Assembly: GCA_947629025.1 (NCBI GenBank)
Contig: CANRCC010000006.1
Span: forward strand, 1-63,971
DNA: 63,971 bases
Source of the DNA: an uncultured Bacilli bacterium
GTDB taxonomy: Bacteria > Bacillota_I > Bacilli_A > RF39 > UBA660
Reading direction: 5' to 3'
The notes beneath the pieces were generated by a model. The model did not search any database and had not been told where the DNA came from. It was given only the letters and a program-made list of their open reading frames with translations. The translations under genes and the position numbers were made by a program. Below are positions 1 through 10,622 of the stretch, piece after piece; within the stretch, counting starts at the first letter, position 1, and each line of letters begins with the position of its first letter.

Positions 1-201
1 AGCTATGAAGAAGACCAAAGAAAGATATTAAACTCAAGATTAAAGAAAGCAGAAGAAGATGGAATTGAAAAAGGAATCAAAGAAGGCATTGAAAATGAAA
101 AATTACAAATAGTACAAAATATGCTTAAGGATAATTTAGATATAAATCTAATCTCAAAATATACAGGTTTACCAATAGAAAAAATTGAATTACTAAAGTG
201 A
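1..201 (+). CDS. C-terminal fragment of Rpn/PD-(D/E)XK transposase-family-like protein (truncated by window edge)
   Basis: Open frame to TGA at 199-201: ...KKAEEDGIEKGIKEGIENEKLQIVQNMLKDNLDINLISKYTGLPIEKIELLK; typical charged coiled C-terminus of the Rpn/PDDEXK_2 family. Confidence 0.6.
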   Translation, partial: SYEEDQRKILNSRLKKAEEDGIEKGIKEGIENEKLQIVQNMLKDNLDINLISKYTGLPIEKIELLK

Positions 202-287
202 TTTTTTTAATATACATTGATTTTTATATCAAAATATGTATAATAAGATGAAAAAAATAATATTTAGTAGTTGTAGGAAGTGACTTT

Positions 288-845
288 ATGGATGAAAGAT
301 TAAAAGCTTTAATTGCTGCATATGCAGGTATAACAGTAACAGATGTAGTTGCTAAAACATTAAAATTAAATAGTTTATATTTAAAAGCTAAAAAATCATG
401 TACTAAATTAAAATATAGAAGTGGATTAATGAGTTCAAATAAAAAATATTTAAGATTCCCTCTTAGTATGCACATATTTGCATTATTAAATCTATGTTCA
501 ATCTCACTAGTTCCAGTACTTAATATAAGATCAACCGAAAATTTATATAAAGATGATAACCTTTTTTTTGATGAATATTTAAATATGTTTAATTCTATAT
601 ATGAAGATATAAATAAATGTGAGGAAGAAGAAAGAAGTTATGTTGCAAAGTTTCTTTCACAAATGTATAGTACATATAGTGAGTATTTACCAGAAAGTTA
701 TATGGGACATAGATTAGATGATGAAACTATAAGAATAAGTAGAAAAGAAATGATAAAATTTCTAAGAAAAAATGGCATAATCTTAGAAGAAAGAAATGTA
801 TCTGATGATGGCATTGATTATGCTGTATATGTACTTAAAAAGTAA
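288..845 (+). CDS. hypothetical protein
   Basis: 185-aa ORF, no recognised family. Confidence 0.6.
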   Translation: MDERLKALIAAYAGITVTDVVAKTLKLNSLYLKAKKSCTKLKYRSGLMSSNKKYLRFPLSMHIFALLNLCSISLVPVLNIRSTENLYKDDNLFFDEYLNMFNSIYEDINKCEEEERSYVAKFLSQMYSTYSEYLPESYMGHRLDDETIRISRKEMIKFLRKNGIILEERNVSDDGIDYAVYVLKK

Positions 846-908
846 ATATATTTCATTGTATTTTCTTTTTTTTTGGTATATAATTAAATAGGATACAGTG
901 GAGGATTT

Positions 909-1688
909 ATGAAACAGAGAATAATTAGCGCAGTAATTGCATTAATAATATGCATACCAATTATATTAATTGGTGGTATTACATTTAAAATAGGAGTAGG
1001 GATTTTATCAATAATTGCATTATATGAATTATTTAAATGTTCTAGTAAAAATATAAAATATCCATTATTTATAAAGTTATTATCATATATATTAATATTT
1101 TTGTTTGTTATTTTAAATGAAAAAATAATAATAAAAATATTTATATTATTTTTGTTATTGGGTATTCCTGTTATATTTATTGATAAAGAAAAATATAATA
1201 TTGAAAGTTTTATGTATAGTTTTTCTAGTATAGTATTTTTAGGTATAATATTTTCATATCTTATAAAAATAAGACTAGATGATATAAACATATTTATATT
1301 TCTATTTTTAGTTACAATATTAACTGATACATTTGCTTATATTATAGGTAAATCTATTGGTAAACATAAATTTAAATGGCAAGCAAAAATATCACCTAAT
1401 AAAACTGTTGAGGGAACAATTTTTGGTATTTTAATTGGTACTATTATACCAACAATTTATTATATTTATATGATAGATCCTGGTTCATCATTTATAGTTA
1501 CATCAATAATGGTTTTATTATTATCAATATTAGGACAATTAGGAGATTTGTTTTTTAGTTCAATTAAAAGATTTTATAATATAAAAGATTTTTCTAATTT
1601 AATGCCAGGACATGGTGGAGTATTAGATAGATTAGATAGTATTATATTTGTTTTAATGGGATATGTAGTACTTATTAATTTTATATAG
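909..1688 (+). CDS. cdsA: phosphatidate cytidylyltransferase
   Basis: Polytopic protein with C-terminal GQLGDLFFSSIKRFYNIKDFSNLMPGHGGVLDRLDS signature; RBS GGAGG upstream. Confidence 0.93.
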   Translation: MKQRIISAVIALIICIPIILIGGITFKIGVGILSIIALYELFKCSSKNIKYPLFIKLLSYILIFLFVILNEKIIIKIFILFLLLGIPVIFIDKEKYNIESFMYSFSSIVFLGIIFSYLIKIRLDDINIFIFLFLVTILTDTFAYIIGKSIGKHKFKWQAKISPNKTVEGTIFGILIGTIIPTIYYIYMIDPGSSFIVTSIMVLLLSILGQLGDLFFSSIKRFYNIKDFSNLMPGHGGVLDRLDSIIFVLMGYVVLINFI

Positions 1689-1700
1689 GAGAGTGATATA

Positions 1701-2741
1701 ATGACACTTTTAATATTTATAATTATATTAGGACTAATAGTACTTGTTCATGAATTTGGACATTTTATATTTGCTAAGAGAGCAGGAATATATGTTTATG
1801 AGTTTTCAATAGGATTTGGTCCTAAATTATTTTCATTTAAAAGAAAAAATGATCCAACTGAATATATGATTAAACTAATACCTATTGGTGGGTATGTAGC
1901 AATGGCAGGAGAAGATGAAGAGGTAGATGAAAATAGAGAAAAAGTACCTGATAATCAAAAATTATATAATAAATCTTGGATACAACGATTCTTAGTTATG
2001 ATTGCAGGAGCAATGAATAATTTTATTCTAGGTATTGTATTATTATTTATAATGGGTCTTATGTATGGAACTGTAACTACTGATACTGTGCTTAATGATA
2101 TACCAAAAGATGGTTCTCTTTATTTAGCAGGTGCAAGAGATGGACAAAAGATAACTAAAATAAATGACAAAAAAGTAAAAAATTATGATGATATACAAAC
2201 AAGACTTGCAATTATAGGTGAGGGAAAGAAAATTAAAATAACTATAGAAGATAAAAATAAAAATGAAAAAGTATATGAAATTACACCTAAAAAATCTAAA
2301 GAAGATAATAATTACTATTATGGTATTAGTGTAAAAGCAAAACAAGAAAAAGGCTTTTTAGCAGCTATAAAATATGCAAAAGATAAGTTTGTTTCAATTT
2401 ATAAATCAATGTTTATAATAATTGGAAGTTTAATTAAAGGAGATCTTGGAATAGATAGTTTATCTGGTCCAGTTGGAATATATAGTGTTGTAGATGTAGC
2501 AAAAAGTAGTTTAGAACTTATTTTATATTTAACTGCATATTTATCTATAAATATTGGTTTTATGAATCTTTTACCATTTCCAGCATTTGATGGAGGAAGA
2601 GTATTATTTTTAATAATAGAAAAAATAAAAGGTTCTAGAGTTGACTATAAAGTAGAAACAATAGTAAATGCAATTGGATTTATGTTACTAATGGCACTTA
2701 TGGTAGTTGTTACTATAAAAGATATATTTAATTTGTTTTAA
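1701..2741 (+). CDS. rseP: RIP metalloprotease RseP/RasP
   Basis: HEFGH motif, PDZ segment, FPAFDGGRVLF motif. Confidence 0.93.
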   Translation: MTLLIFIIILGLIVLVHEFGHFIFAKRAGIYVYEFSIGFGPKLFSFKRKNDPTEYMIKLIPIGGYVAMAGEDEEVDENREKVPDNQKLYNKSWIQRFLVMIAGAMNNFILGIVLLFIMGLMYGTVTTDTVLNDIPKDGSLYLAGARDGQKITKINDKKVKNYDDIQTRLAIIGEGKKIKITIEDKNKNEKVYEITPKKSKEDNNYYYGISVKAKQEKGFLAAIKYAKDKFVSIYKSMFIIIGSLIKGDLGIDSLSGPVGIYSVVDVAKSSLELILYLTAYLSINIGFMNLLPFPAFDGGRVLFLIIEKIKGSRVDYKVETIVNAIGFMLLMALMVVVTIKDIFNLF

Positions 2742-2750
2742 GGTGATAAT

Positions 2751-3692
2751 ATGGATAATATAAAAATAGTATATATGGGGACACCATCTTTTAGTGTTAC
2801 TCCGCTTGATTTACTTGTTAAAAATAACTATAATGTTTTGGCAGTTGTAACGCAGCCAGATAAACAAGTAGGTAGAAAAAAAGAGATTAAATTTTCAGAA
2901 GTAAAAGAATATGCACTAAAAAATGGTATAACAGTTTTGCAACCAGAAAAAATAAGAACTGATTATGAAAAAATTATTTCTTTAAATCCAGATATAATAA
3001 TAACTTGTGCATATGGTCAGATAATACCTAAAGAATTACTTTCTTTTCCAAAATATAAATGCGTTAATATACATGCATCTTTGCTTCCAAAATTAAGAGG
3101 AGGAGCTCCTATACATAAAGCAATAATAGATGGATATGATAAAACAGGTGTAACTATAATGTATATGGATGAAAAAATGGATTCAGGAGATATTATTTAT
3201 CAAGAAGAAATAAAAATAGAAGATACAGATAATGTTGGAACACTATTTGATAAACTAAGTAAATTAGGTGCGAATATGATTATTAAAATTCTTCCAGATA
3301 TAATAAATGGTAATATAAATCCAGTTAAACAAAATGAAGATGATGTAACATATGCATATAATATTACAAGAGAAGAAGAAAAAATAGATTTTAATAAAAC
3401 ATCTAAAGAGGTATTTAATAAAATAAGAGGTCTTAATCCTTGGCCAGTTTCTTATGCAATTTTAGATGATAAAAAAGTTAAAATTTATGAGTCAAAAATA
3501 GGTACTAATAATAAAGAAGCACAAAATGGTGAAATAATAAATATATATAAAGATTCAATAGGTATTAAAACTAAAGATGGAGAAATTCTAATATATGAAC
3601 TTCAATTTGAAGGAAAGAAAAAAGTATTAGTAAAAGATTATTTAAATGGACTTCAAGATAAAAATAGTATAATTGGTAAAATTTTTAAATAA
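2751..3692 (+). CDS. fmt: methionyl-tRNA formyltransferase
   Basis: VNIHASLLPKLRGGAPIHKAIIDGYDKTGVTIMYMDEKMDSGDII; synteny with rlmN. Confidence 0.95.
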   Translation: MDNIKIVYMGTPSFSVTPLDLLVKNNYNVLAVVTQPDKQVGRKKEIKFSEVKEYALKNGITVLQPEKIRTDYEKIISLNPDIIITCAYGQIIPKELLSFPKYKCVNIHASLLPKLRGGAPIHKAIIDGYDKTGVTIMYMDEKMDSGDIIYQEEIKIEDTDNVGTLFDKLSKLGANMIIKILPDIINGNINPVKQNEDDVTYAYNITREEEKIDFNKTSKEVFNKIRGLNPWPVSYAILDDKKVKIYESKIGTNNKEAQNGEIINIYKDSIGIKTKDGEILIYELQFEGKKKVLVKDYLNGLQDKNSIIGKIFK

Positions 3693-3813
3693 AATAAAAA
3701 TGTAAACTATATGTCTAAAATTTATATTAATTAACAAAAGATATGCAGCAATTTTTCGTATATCTTTTTTATTATTTATAAAAATGTTATAATAGGATAA
3801 TAGGAAGTGGCTT

Positions 3814-4836
3814 ATGAAGAGTATTTACGGAATTAAAAAAAGTGATTTAGAAGAATACTTTATTTCTATAGGTGAAAAAAAGTTTAAAGCAACTCAGGTT
3901 TATGAATGGGTTTATAGAAAAAAGGTATTATCATTTGATGAAATGACTAACATAAGTAAAGATATAAGAGAAAAGTTAAAAAAAGATTTTACTTTTAATA
4001 AAATAAATATAGTAAAAAAACAGGAAGATGATTTAGTAAAAAAATATTTATTTGAATTAAATGATGGTAATAAAGTAGAATCTGTACTTATGTATCACGA
4101 CTATGGTCTTAGCATATGCATCTCATCACAAATTGGTTGTAATATGGGATGTTCATTTTGTGAAAGTGGAAGACTTAAAAAAGTTAGAAACTTAACTAGT
4201 GATGAAATGCTTCTTCAAGTACTTATGGTAGAAGAAGATGTAAATACTAGAATTAGCCATGTTGTTGTTATGGGTATTGGAGAACCATTTGATAATTACG
4301 ATAATTTTATGGACTTTATAAGAATAATTAATGATCCTTATGGTATGGCAATTGGTTCAAGACATATAACTGTATCAACATCAGGAATAGTTCCTAGAAT
4401 ATATGATTTTATGAATGAAAATATAGGAGTTAATTTAGCAATTTCACTTCATGCACCTAATGATAAAATAAGAAGTAATATAATGAAAATAAATAAAGTA
4501 TATAAGATTAATGAAATAATAAAAGCAGTAAAAGAATATATATCAAAAACTAATAGAAGAGTAACTTTTGAATATATATTAATAGAAGATATAAATGATA
4601 GTGAAGAATGTGCTAATGAACTTGTTAAATTAATTAAAGGAATAAATTGTTACATAAATTTAATACCATATAATGAAACAAATAATATTGGGTATAAAAG
4701 ACCTGATAAAACTAAAATAATGAAATTTTATGATACACTAAAAAAGAATAATATAAATGTAACAATAAGAAAAGAATTTGGTTCTAAAGTATCCGCTGCA
4801 TGTGGACAACTAAGAAGCGAAAGTGAGGGAAAATAA
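3814..4836 (+). CDS. rlmN: 23S rRNA (adenine-C2)-methyltransferase RlmN
   Basis: Radical SAM CNMGCSFCESG and MGIGEPFDNYDN motifs. Confidence 0.95.
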   Translation: MKSIYGIKKSDLEEYFISIGEKKFKATQVYEWVYRKKVLSFDEMTNISKDIREKLKKDFTFNKINIVKKQEDDLVKKYLFELNDGNKVESVLMYHDYGLSICISSQIGCNMGCSFCESGRLKKVRNLTSDEMLLQVLMVEEDVNTRISHVVVMGIGEPFDNYDNFMDFIRIINDPYGMAIGSRHITVSTSGIVPRIYDFMNENIGVNLAISLHAPNDKIRSNIMKINKVYKINEIIKAVKEYISKTNRRVTFEYILIEDINDSEECANELVKLIKGINCYINLIPYNETNNIGYKRPDKTKIMKFYDTLKKNNINVTIRKEFGSKVSAACGQLRSESEGK

Positions 4837-5576
4837 TGGAAACATATTTTTTAACAGATACAGGTAAAGTAAGAGATCATAATGAAGATAGCGTAATAAT
4901 ACTTAAAAATGCAAATAATGAGTATTTACTTGCAGTAGCAGATGGTATGGGTGGACATAAAGCAGGTGAGGTTGCATCTTCTATGGCAATTAATCATTTA
5001 TCAAAGAAATTTACTGAAAGAGAGAAAATGGGAGAAAAAGCAGAAGCTGTTAATTTTATAAGAGATGAAGTAGCCCAAATTAATGAGTCTATATTCGCAT
5101 ATACAAGTGAGCATGAAGAAAGCCTTGGTATGGGAACAACCCTTGTTCTTGCAATATTTACTGAAGATTATCTTTTATTTGGTAATGTAGGAGATAGTTC
5201 AGGATTTGTATTTAAAAATGAAAAATTATATAAAGTAACAAAAGATCATACTTTAGTAAATTTACTTGTAAAAACTGGTGAATTAACTGAAGAAGAAGCA
5301 GAACATCATCCAAAGAAAAATATTTTGATGAGAGCTCTTGGTGCTAATAATCCAGCAGAAGTAGATATATTTGATGTTGATACTGATATAGATGGAATAA
5401 TGTTATGTAGTGATGGATTAACATCAATGCTAAACGAAAACCAAATTGAAAGAGTATTGTTAAGTAATAATACATTAGAAGAAAAAATAATTAAATTAAT
5501 TAGAAAATGTAACGTAAGAGGTGGAACAGATAATATATCAATTGCTTGTTTAATGACAAAAGAGGGTGATGAATAA
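4836..5576 (+). CDS. prpC: PP2C-family serine/threonine phosphatase
   Basis: DGMGGHKAGEVAS, SDGLT and GGTDNIS motifs; overlaps kinase gene. Confidence 0.93.
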   Translation: METYFLTDTGKVRDHNEDSVIILKNANNEYLLAVADGMGGHKAGEVASSMAINHLSKKFTEREKMGEKAEAVNFIRDEVAQINESIFAYTSEHEESLGMGTTLVLAIFTEDYLLFGNVGDSSGFVFKNEKLYKVTKDHTLVNLLVKTGELTEEEAEHHPKKNILMRALGANNPAEVDIFDVDTDIDGIMLCSDGLTSMLNENQIERVLLSNNTLEEKIIKLIRKCNVRGGTDNISIACLMTKEGDE

Positions 5577-7357
5577 TGTTTACTAAGGGTCAGAGAATTA
5601 ATGATAGATATGAAATAATTAGACTTATTGGCGAAGGTGGTATGGCTAATGTTTATCTTGCTTATGATACGATACTAGAAAGAAATGTAGCAGTTAAAGT
5701 TTTAAGAGGCGACCTTGCTGATGATGAAAAATTTGTTAGAAGATTTCAAAGAGAAGCTATTTCAGCATCTTCTTTATCACATCCAAATATAGTTGAAATG
5801 TATGATGTAGGTGAAGATAATGGTAACTTTTATATCGTAATGGAATATATAGATGGTAAAACATTAAAACAATTAATTAAAAAAAGAGGACATTTAACAG
5901 CATCAGAAGCGGTTGATATAATGTGCCAGTTAACTGATGGATTAGCACATGCCCATGATTCATATATAATTCATAGAGATATTAAACCACAAAATATTAT
6001 GATATTAGAAGATGGTCTTGTAAAAATAACAGACTTTGGAGTTGCTATGGCACTTAATGCTTCAGATTTAACTCAAACAAATTCTGTAATGGGATCAGTT
6101 CATTATTTACCACCAGAGCAAGCAGCAGGTAAAGGTTCTACTATAAAAAGTGATATATACTCACTAGGTATAGTTCTTTATGAAATGCTAGCAGGTACAA
6201 TGCCATTTAGAGGAGAAACAGCAGTTGAAATAGCACTAAAACATATTAAAAATCCAATGCCTAGTATTAGAAAAATAAATCCAAAAATACCACAAGCACT
6301 TGAAAATGTTATATTAAAGGCGACAGCAAAAAATCCAAAAAATAGATATAACAATGTTAGAGAATTATATGATGATTTAAAAACTTGCTTAGATAAAAAA
6401 AGAGCAAATGAAAAAAGAATTGTATTTCCTTATCCAGAAGATGATTTAGATGATACAAAAGTTTTAGATAATTTAAAAGAAGAAATAAAAGAAAAAGAAA
6501 ATAAAGAAGAAGAGAAAGAACCAGAAATAAAGCCAGTATCTGATGAAGATTATAAAGAAGATAAAAGATTATCAAAAATAACTAAATTATTAATAGGATT
6601 ATGTTCTGCGCTTATAGTTACAGTTATAGTAGTATTCTTAATTGTTCCATACTTTTTTAGAACACCAGAATTAAGAGTACCTGATGTAAGCGGACTAACT
6701 GTAAAAGAAGCAGCAAAACAATTAGAAGATGTAGGCCTTGTTGTTTCATCAGATGTAAAAGAAGATTATACTGATGAAGTAGATGAAGGTTTAGTATCTA
6801 AAACAGAACCAATCGCAAGAAAAGTAGTAAAAAAAGGCGCAACTATAATATTATATAAATCAAAAGGAAGTCAAAAAATACAAGTTGAAAATTATGTAGG
6901 TAAAAATTATATAAAAATTCAAGCAGAACTTGAAGTAAAAGGTATATCTGTAATAATAGATTATAAGAATGTAGACGATAAAAGTAAATATAAAGGTAAA
7001 GAAGATTTAATAATAGAACAATCAGTTAAAAAAGATTCATATTTAGAAAAAGGAGATTCAATAACATTATTTTTACCAAAAATGGTAAAAGAATATCCAG
7101 ACTTTGTAAGTGAGGGATGGAGTGTTGAGGAAATAAAAGAATTTTGTAATGAATATGGAGTAGATATTACTGTTGAAGAGGTAGAAGATGATACTAAAGA
7201 AGCAGGTACAGTTATATATCAAAGTAGACCAGCAGGAAGTGAAATAGTAGATAAAGTTTCAATAAAAATAAAAGTTACAAAAAAATCACAAAATGCACAA
7301 GAAAATAGTAATAATAATAATGATGGTATGGTTCCATATGAAGAAGAGGACAATTAA
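5576..7357 (+). CDS. prkC: PASTA-domain Ser/Thr kinase
   Basis: HRDIKPQNIM, DFGVA kinase motifs; TM segment; C-terminal PASTA repeats. Confidence 0.94.
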   Translation: MFTKGQRINDRYEIIRLIGEGGMANVYLAYDTILERNVAVKVLRGDLADDEKFVRRFQREAISASSLSHPNIVEMYDVGEDNGNFYIVMEYIDGKTLKQLIKKRGHLTASEAVDIMCQLTDGLAHAHDSYIIHRDIKPQNIMILEDGLVKITDFGVAMALNASDLTQTNSVMGSVHYLPPEQAAGKGSTIKSDIYSLGIVLYEMLAGTMPFRGETAVEIALKHIKNPMPSIRKINPKIPQALENVILKATAKNPKNRYNNVRELYDDLKTCLDKKRANEKRIVFPYPEDDLDDTKVLDNLKEEIKEKENKEEEKEPEIKPVSDEDYKEDKRLSKITKLLIGLCSALIVTVIVVFLIVPYFFRTPELRVPDVSGLTVKEAAKQLEDVGLVVSSDVKEDYTDEVDEGLVSKTEPIARKVVKKGATIILYKSKGSQKIQVENYVGKNYIKIQAELEVKGISVIIDYKNVDDKSKYKGKEDLIIEQSVKKDSYLEKGDSITLFLPKMVKEYPDFVSEGWSVEEIKEFCNEYGVDITVEEVEDDTKEAGTVIYQSRPAGSEIVDKVSIKIKVTKKSQNAQENSNNNNDGMVPYEEEDN

Positions 7358-8187
7358 TGAAAGGTATTATAGTAAAAATAATCAGTAATGATTATACTGT
7401 AAAAGTTAATAATGAATACATAGTATGTAAAGCAAGAGGAAAATTTAGAAATAATAAAATTACACCTCTTGCAGGAGACTATGTAATTATTGATAAAGAT
7501 AAAAAAATAATAGAAGATATATTAGATAGAAAAAATAGTCTTGTAAGACCAGCAGTTTCTAATATTGATTTAGCATTTATAGTAACAAGTGTAAAAGATC
7601 CAAATTTTTCATCTAATTTACTTGATAAAATGATAAATATTATAGAATTTAATAATATAATTCCTGTAATTATAATTACAAAATATGATTTACTTTCTGA
7701 TACTAGCAAAATTGATAATATAATTAATTATTATAAAAATATTGGCTATAAAGTATTTATAAATAATCAAATAGATGAAATAAAAAAATTATTTAATAAT
7801 AAATTAGTCATTTTAACAGGACAAACAGGCGCAGGTAAATCTAGTTTAATAAATAAATTAGATAGTAATTTAAATTTAAAAACAGGAGAAATATCAAAAG
7901 CATTAGGAAGAGGAAAACATACAACAAGACACGTAGAATTATATGAAATGTATAATGGATTAATCGCAGACACACCTGGTTTTTCATCTTTAGAATTTAT
8001 TAATATGACAAAAGAAGATATAAGAGATAATTTTATAGAATTTAATAAATATAAAGATAAATGTAAATATAGAGACTGCATGCATATTAATGAAGATGAT
8101 TGCGAAATAAAAAGAAAAGTTAAAGATGATATTATATTAAAAAGTAGATATGAAAACTATATTAAATTTGTAAATGAAAGTAAGTGA
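7357..8187 (+). CDS. rsgA: ribosome small subunit-dependent GTPase A
   Basis: GQTGAGKSSLIN, circularly permuted GTPase, C-terminal zinc-binding Cys/His cluster. Confidence 0.93.
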   Translation: MKGIIVKIISNDYTVKVNNEYIVCKARGKFRNNKITPLAGDYVIIDKDKKIIEDILDRKNSLVRPAVSNIDLAFIVTSVKDPNFSSNLLDKMINIIEFNNIIPVIIITKYDLLSDTSKIDNIINYYKNIGYKVFINNQIDEIKKLFNNKLVILTGQTGAGKSSLINKLDSNLNLKTGEISKALGRGKHTTRHVELYEMYNGLIADTPGFSSLEFINMTKEDIRDNFIEFNKYKDKCKYRDCMHINEDDCEIKRKVKDDIILKSRYENYIKFVNESK

Positions 8188-8191
8188 TAAT

Positions 8192-8815
8192 ATGAAAGTA
8201 TCAGTTTCAATATTAAAAGAAATAAATAATTATAAAAATGCTATAAAAAAAGTAGATAATTCAGTATGTGATTATCTTCATTTAGATATAATGGACAGTA
8301 CTTTTACAACAGATAGTTCTTTTACAGTAGATGATTTTAAAGATATTAAAAGTCTAACAAATAAAAAAATAGATGTTCATTTAATGAGCACTAATTTAGA
8401 TAAACTTATAGATGATTTTGAATCTATAAATCCAAGTTTTATAACTATTCATGTTGAAGTACCTAATATAATAAGATATATAAATAAAATAAAAAATAAG
8501 AAAATCAAAGTAGGATTAGCAATTAATCCTGATACTGATATTGAAAAATTATATCCATATTTAGAATTAATAGATTTAGTGTTAGTTATGAGCGTAAATC
8601 CTGGTAAAGGAGGACAAAGCTTTATGACAAGTACAATATGTAAGATGCAAGAATTAAAAGAAATACAGCCTAATTATAACTTTTTAATAGAGGTAGATGG
8701 TGGAATAAATGATAAAACAATAGATTATGTTAGAGATTATGCAGATATTGTTGTATCAGGAAGTTATATAACTGATTCAGATAATTATGATGAAAATATA
8801 TATTCTATTAAATGA
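8192..8815 (+). CDS. rpe: ribulose-phosphate 3-epimerase
   Basis: LHLDIMDSTF, VMSVNPGKGGQSF and VDGGI motifs; start set at ATG 8192. Confidence 0.9.
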   Translation: MKVSVSILKEINNYKNAIKKVDNSVCDYLHLDIMDSTFTTDSSFTVDDFKDIKSLTNKKIDVHLMSTNLDKLIDDFESINPSFITIHVEVPNIIRYINKIKNKKIKVGLAINPDTDIEKLYPYLELIDLVLVMSVNPGKGGQSFMTSTICKMQELKEIQPNYNFLIEVDGGINDKTIDYVRDYADIVVSGSYITDSDNYDENIYSIK

Positions 8816-8875
8816 TATATATTTTTTTATTGTAAATAATATTAATTTGTTATATAATTTAATAGTAGGGAGGTA

Positions 8876-10411
8876 ATGGTTATGGAAATAAAGTTACTAA
8901 CATCTATTAATTATAAAAATTTAGATGAACAAATAGATTATTTACTATATTTATATCAAAATTTTGATGATAAAATAAATAGAGATATATTAAGAGAAAA
9001 AATAAAAGAAATAGTAAAAAAACTAGAAATAGATAGAAGAAGCGAAATAGTCGCATCTGCTGGAAATTTATCAAGAAATCCTGGGAATGTTTTTGATGTT
9101 TTAGATACGAAAGGAAACTTACCACTTGAAAAAAATTCTAAATTTGCATCAAATGTAATTAAAATGGGACATACGTCTATATCAGAACTTGATTGTTTAG
9201 TTTTTGCTTTAAAAGATATATCTGCATTAATAGAACAAACTATTATTGAAGAAAGATATTCTGCATTTACTGTAAAATCAAGAAGAGAGGTAGATTTTTC
9301 AAAAGTAGGATACTATATTCCAAATTTTAGAGATAAATCATATAATGTGCATACAAATAATGATGATCTAAAAGAAAAATATAAAAATCATATGGACTAC
9401 TTATTTTATAAATATTATAAACTTTTAAATTTAGGAATGACTAAAGAAGATTCTAGGTTTGTATTACCATATTCTTATCATTCTAATATACTTATGTGTA
9501 TTGATGCACATACTTTAAGAGATTTAATTATAAAATGTACTAAGACAAAATATAGTAATATAAGTGAAATAAAAGAGTTTGGAGAAAAACTATATGAAAT
9601 TGCTAGAGAAAATGTTCCTTATATAATTCCATCAATAGATGAAGTAGAGCCTAAAGTTACAGATTCTGTAGATGAATTACTAAAGGATAAAGTTAATTTA
9701 CAAAACTATAAAATATTAGATAAACCAGTTTTACTTAATTGTACAGATAATATTGATGAAACAATATGTATATCTGCAATTATGAGAAGATATCAAGTTG
9801 ATATGTCAAAAGCAAAATCTTTATATGATTCTATTATAGAAAAAGATCCTAATTTTTCATATGAATTAATTAAAAATATTGCATTTTCTTCAGATAAATT
9901 AGAATTAAGCCAAGTTGATTTTAGATTTCAAATTCCTATATCATTTGCAGTATTAACACATTTAACAAGACATAGACAACATGATTTAATAGTACCAGAT
10001 TTTTCACCAGTAATAGATTTAAGTCAATATAAAGTTCCTCCTAAAGTAGAAAATACTTGCAAAGAAGAATTTGATGAAATTTTTAAACAAAATATGAAAA
10101 TGTATAAATATTTTAAAGATAATGGTGTTTGTGATGAAGATTTAGTATATTTTACATTATCAGGTAATATGGTAAATGTAATAACTGATATGAATGGAAA
10201 AAATGTTTGTCATATATTAGGTTTAAGAGAATGTAATAAAGCACAATGGGAAATTAGACAAATTGCTAATAATATTCATAAAGAAATAGAAAAAGTTCCT
10301 GGCTCACAGGCTTTCTGTAAAGTACTTGGACCATCTTGCGTAACACAAAATGTTTGTAATGAGGGGAAGGAATCTTGCGGAAAAATATTAGCTTTACAAA
10401 ATAAAAGTTAA
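8876..10411 (+). CDS. FAD-dependent thymidylate synthase (ThyX)-like, apparently two-domain
   Basis: GHTSISELDCLVFAL...EERYSAFTVKSRREV in the N-half; LTRHRQHDL and LRECNKAQWEIRQIA in the C-half. Confidence 0.7.
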   Translation: MVMEIKLLTSINYKNLDEQIDYLLYLYQNFDDKINRDILREKIKEIVKKLEIDRRSEIVASAGNLSRNPGNVFDVLDTKGNLPLEKNSKFASNVIKMGHTSISELDCLVFALKDISALIEQTIIEERYSAFTVKSRREVDFSKVGYYIPNFRDKSYNVHTNNDDLKEKYKNHMDYLFYKYYKLLNLGMTKEDSRFVLPYSYHSNILMCIDAHTLRDLIIKCTKTKYSNISEIKEFGEKLYEIARENVPYIIPSIDEVEPKVTDSVDELLKDKVNLQNYKILDKPVLLNCTDNIDETICISAIMRRYQVDMSKAKSLYDSIIEKDPNFSYELIKNIAFSSDKLELSQVDFRFQIPISFAVLTHLTRHRQHDLIVPDFSPVIDLSQYKVPPKVENTCKEEFDEIFKQNMKMYKYFKDNGVCDEDLVYFTLSGNMVNVITDMNGKNVCHILGLRECNKAQWEIRQIANNIHKEIEKVPGSQAFCKVLGPSCVTQNVCNEGKESCGKILALQNKS

Positions 10412-10449
10412 TTTTTTTAAAATAAGTATTTACAAAATATATAAAATAA

Positions 10450-10608
10450 TATATAATGAATGAGTAGTTTTGTTAAGAAACGAAAGAGGAAAGTAGATGT
10501 ATATCTCACCTGACTTATAATAAGTAAGTAGGTCAAAGGCCAATTAAAATATATATTTTGTTGTCTTTGATTATGGGTGAATACACTATTTGTATTCATT
10601 TTTTTATT
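10450..10608 (+). promoter_or_regulatory. infC-rpmI-rplT leader with transcription attenuator
   Basis: ~150-nt leader ending in inverted repeat TGAATACactatttGTATTCA followed by TTTTTT directly before the infC SD; location matches known L20/infC leaders in Bacillota. Confidence 0.65.
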
Positions 10609-10622
10609 GGAGGTGCTTTGCT

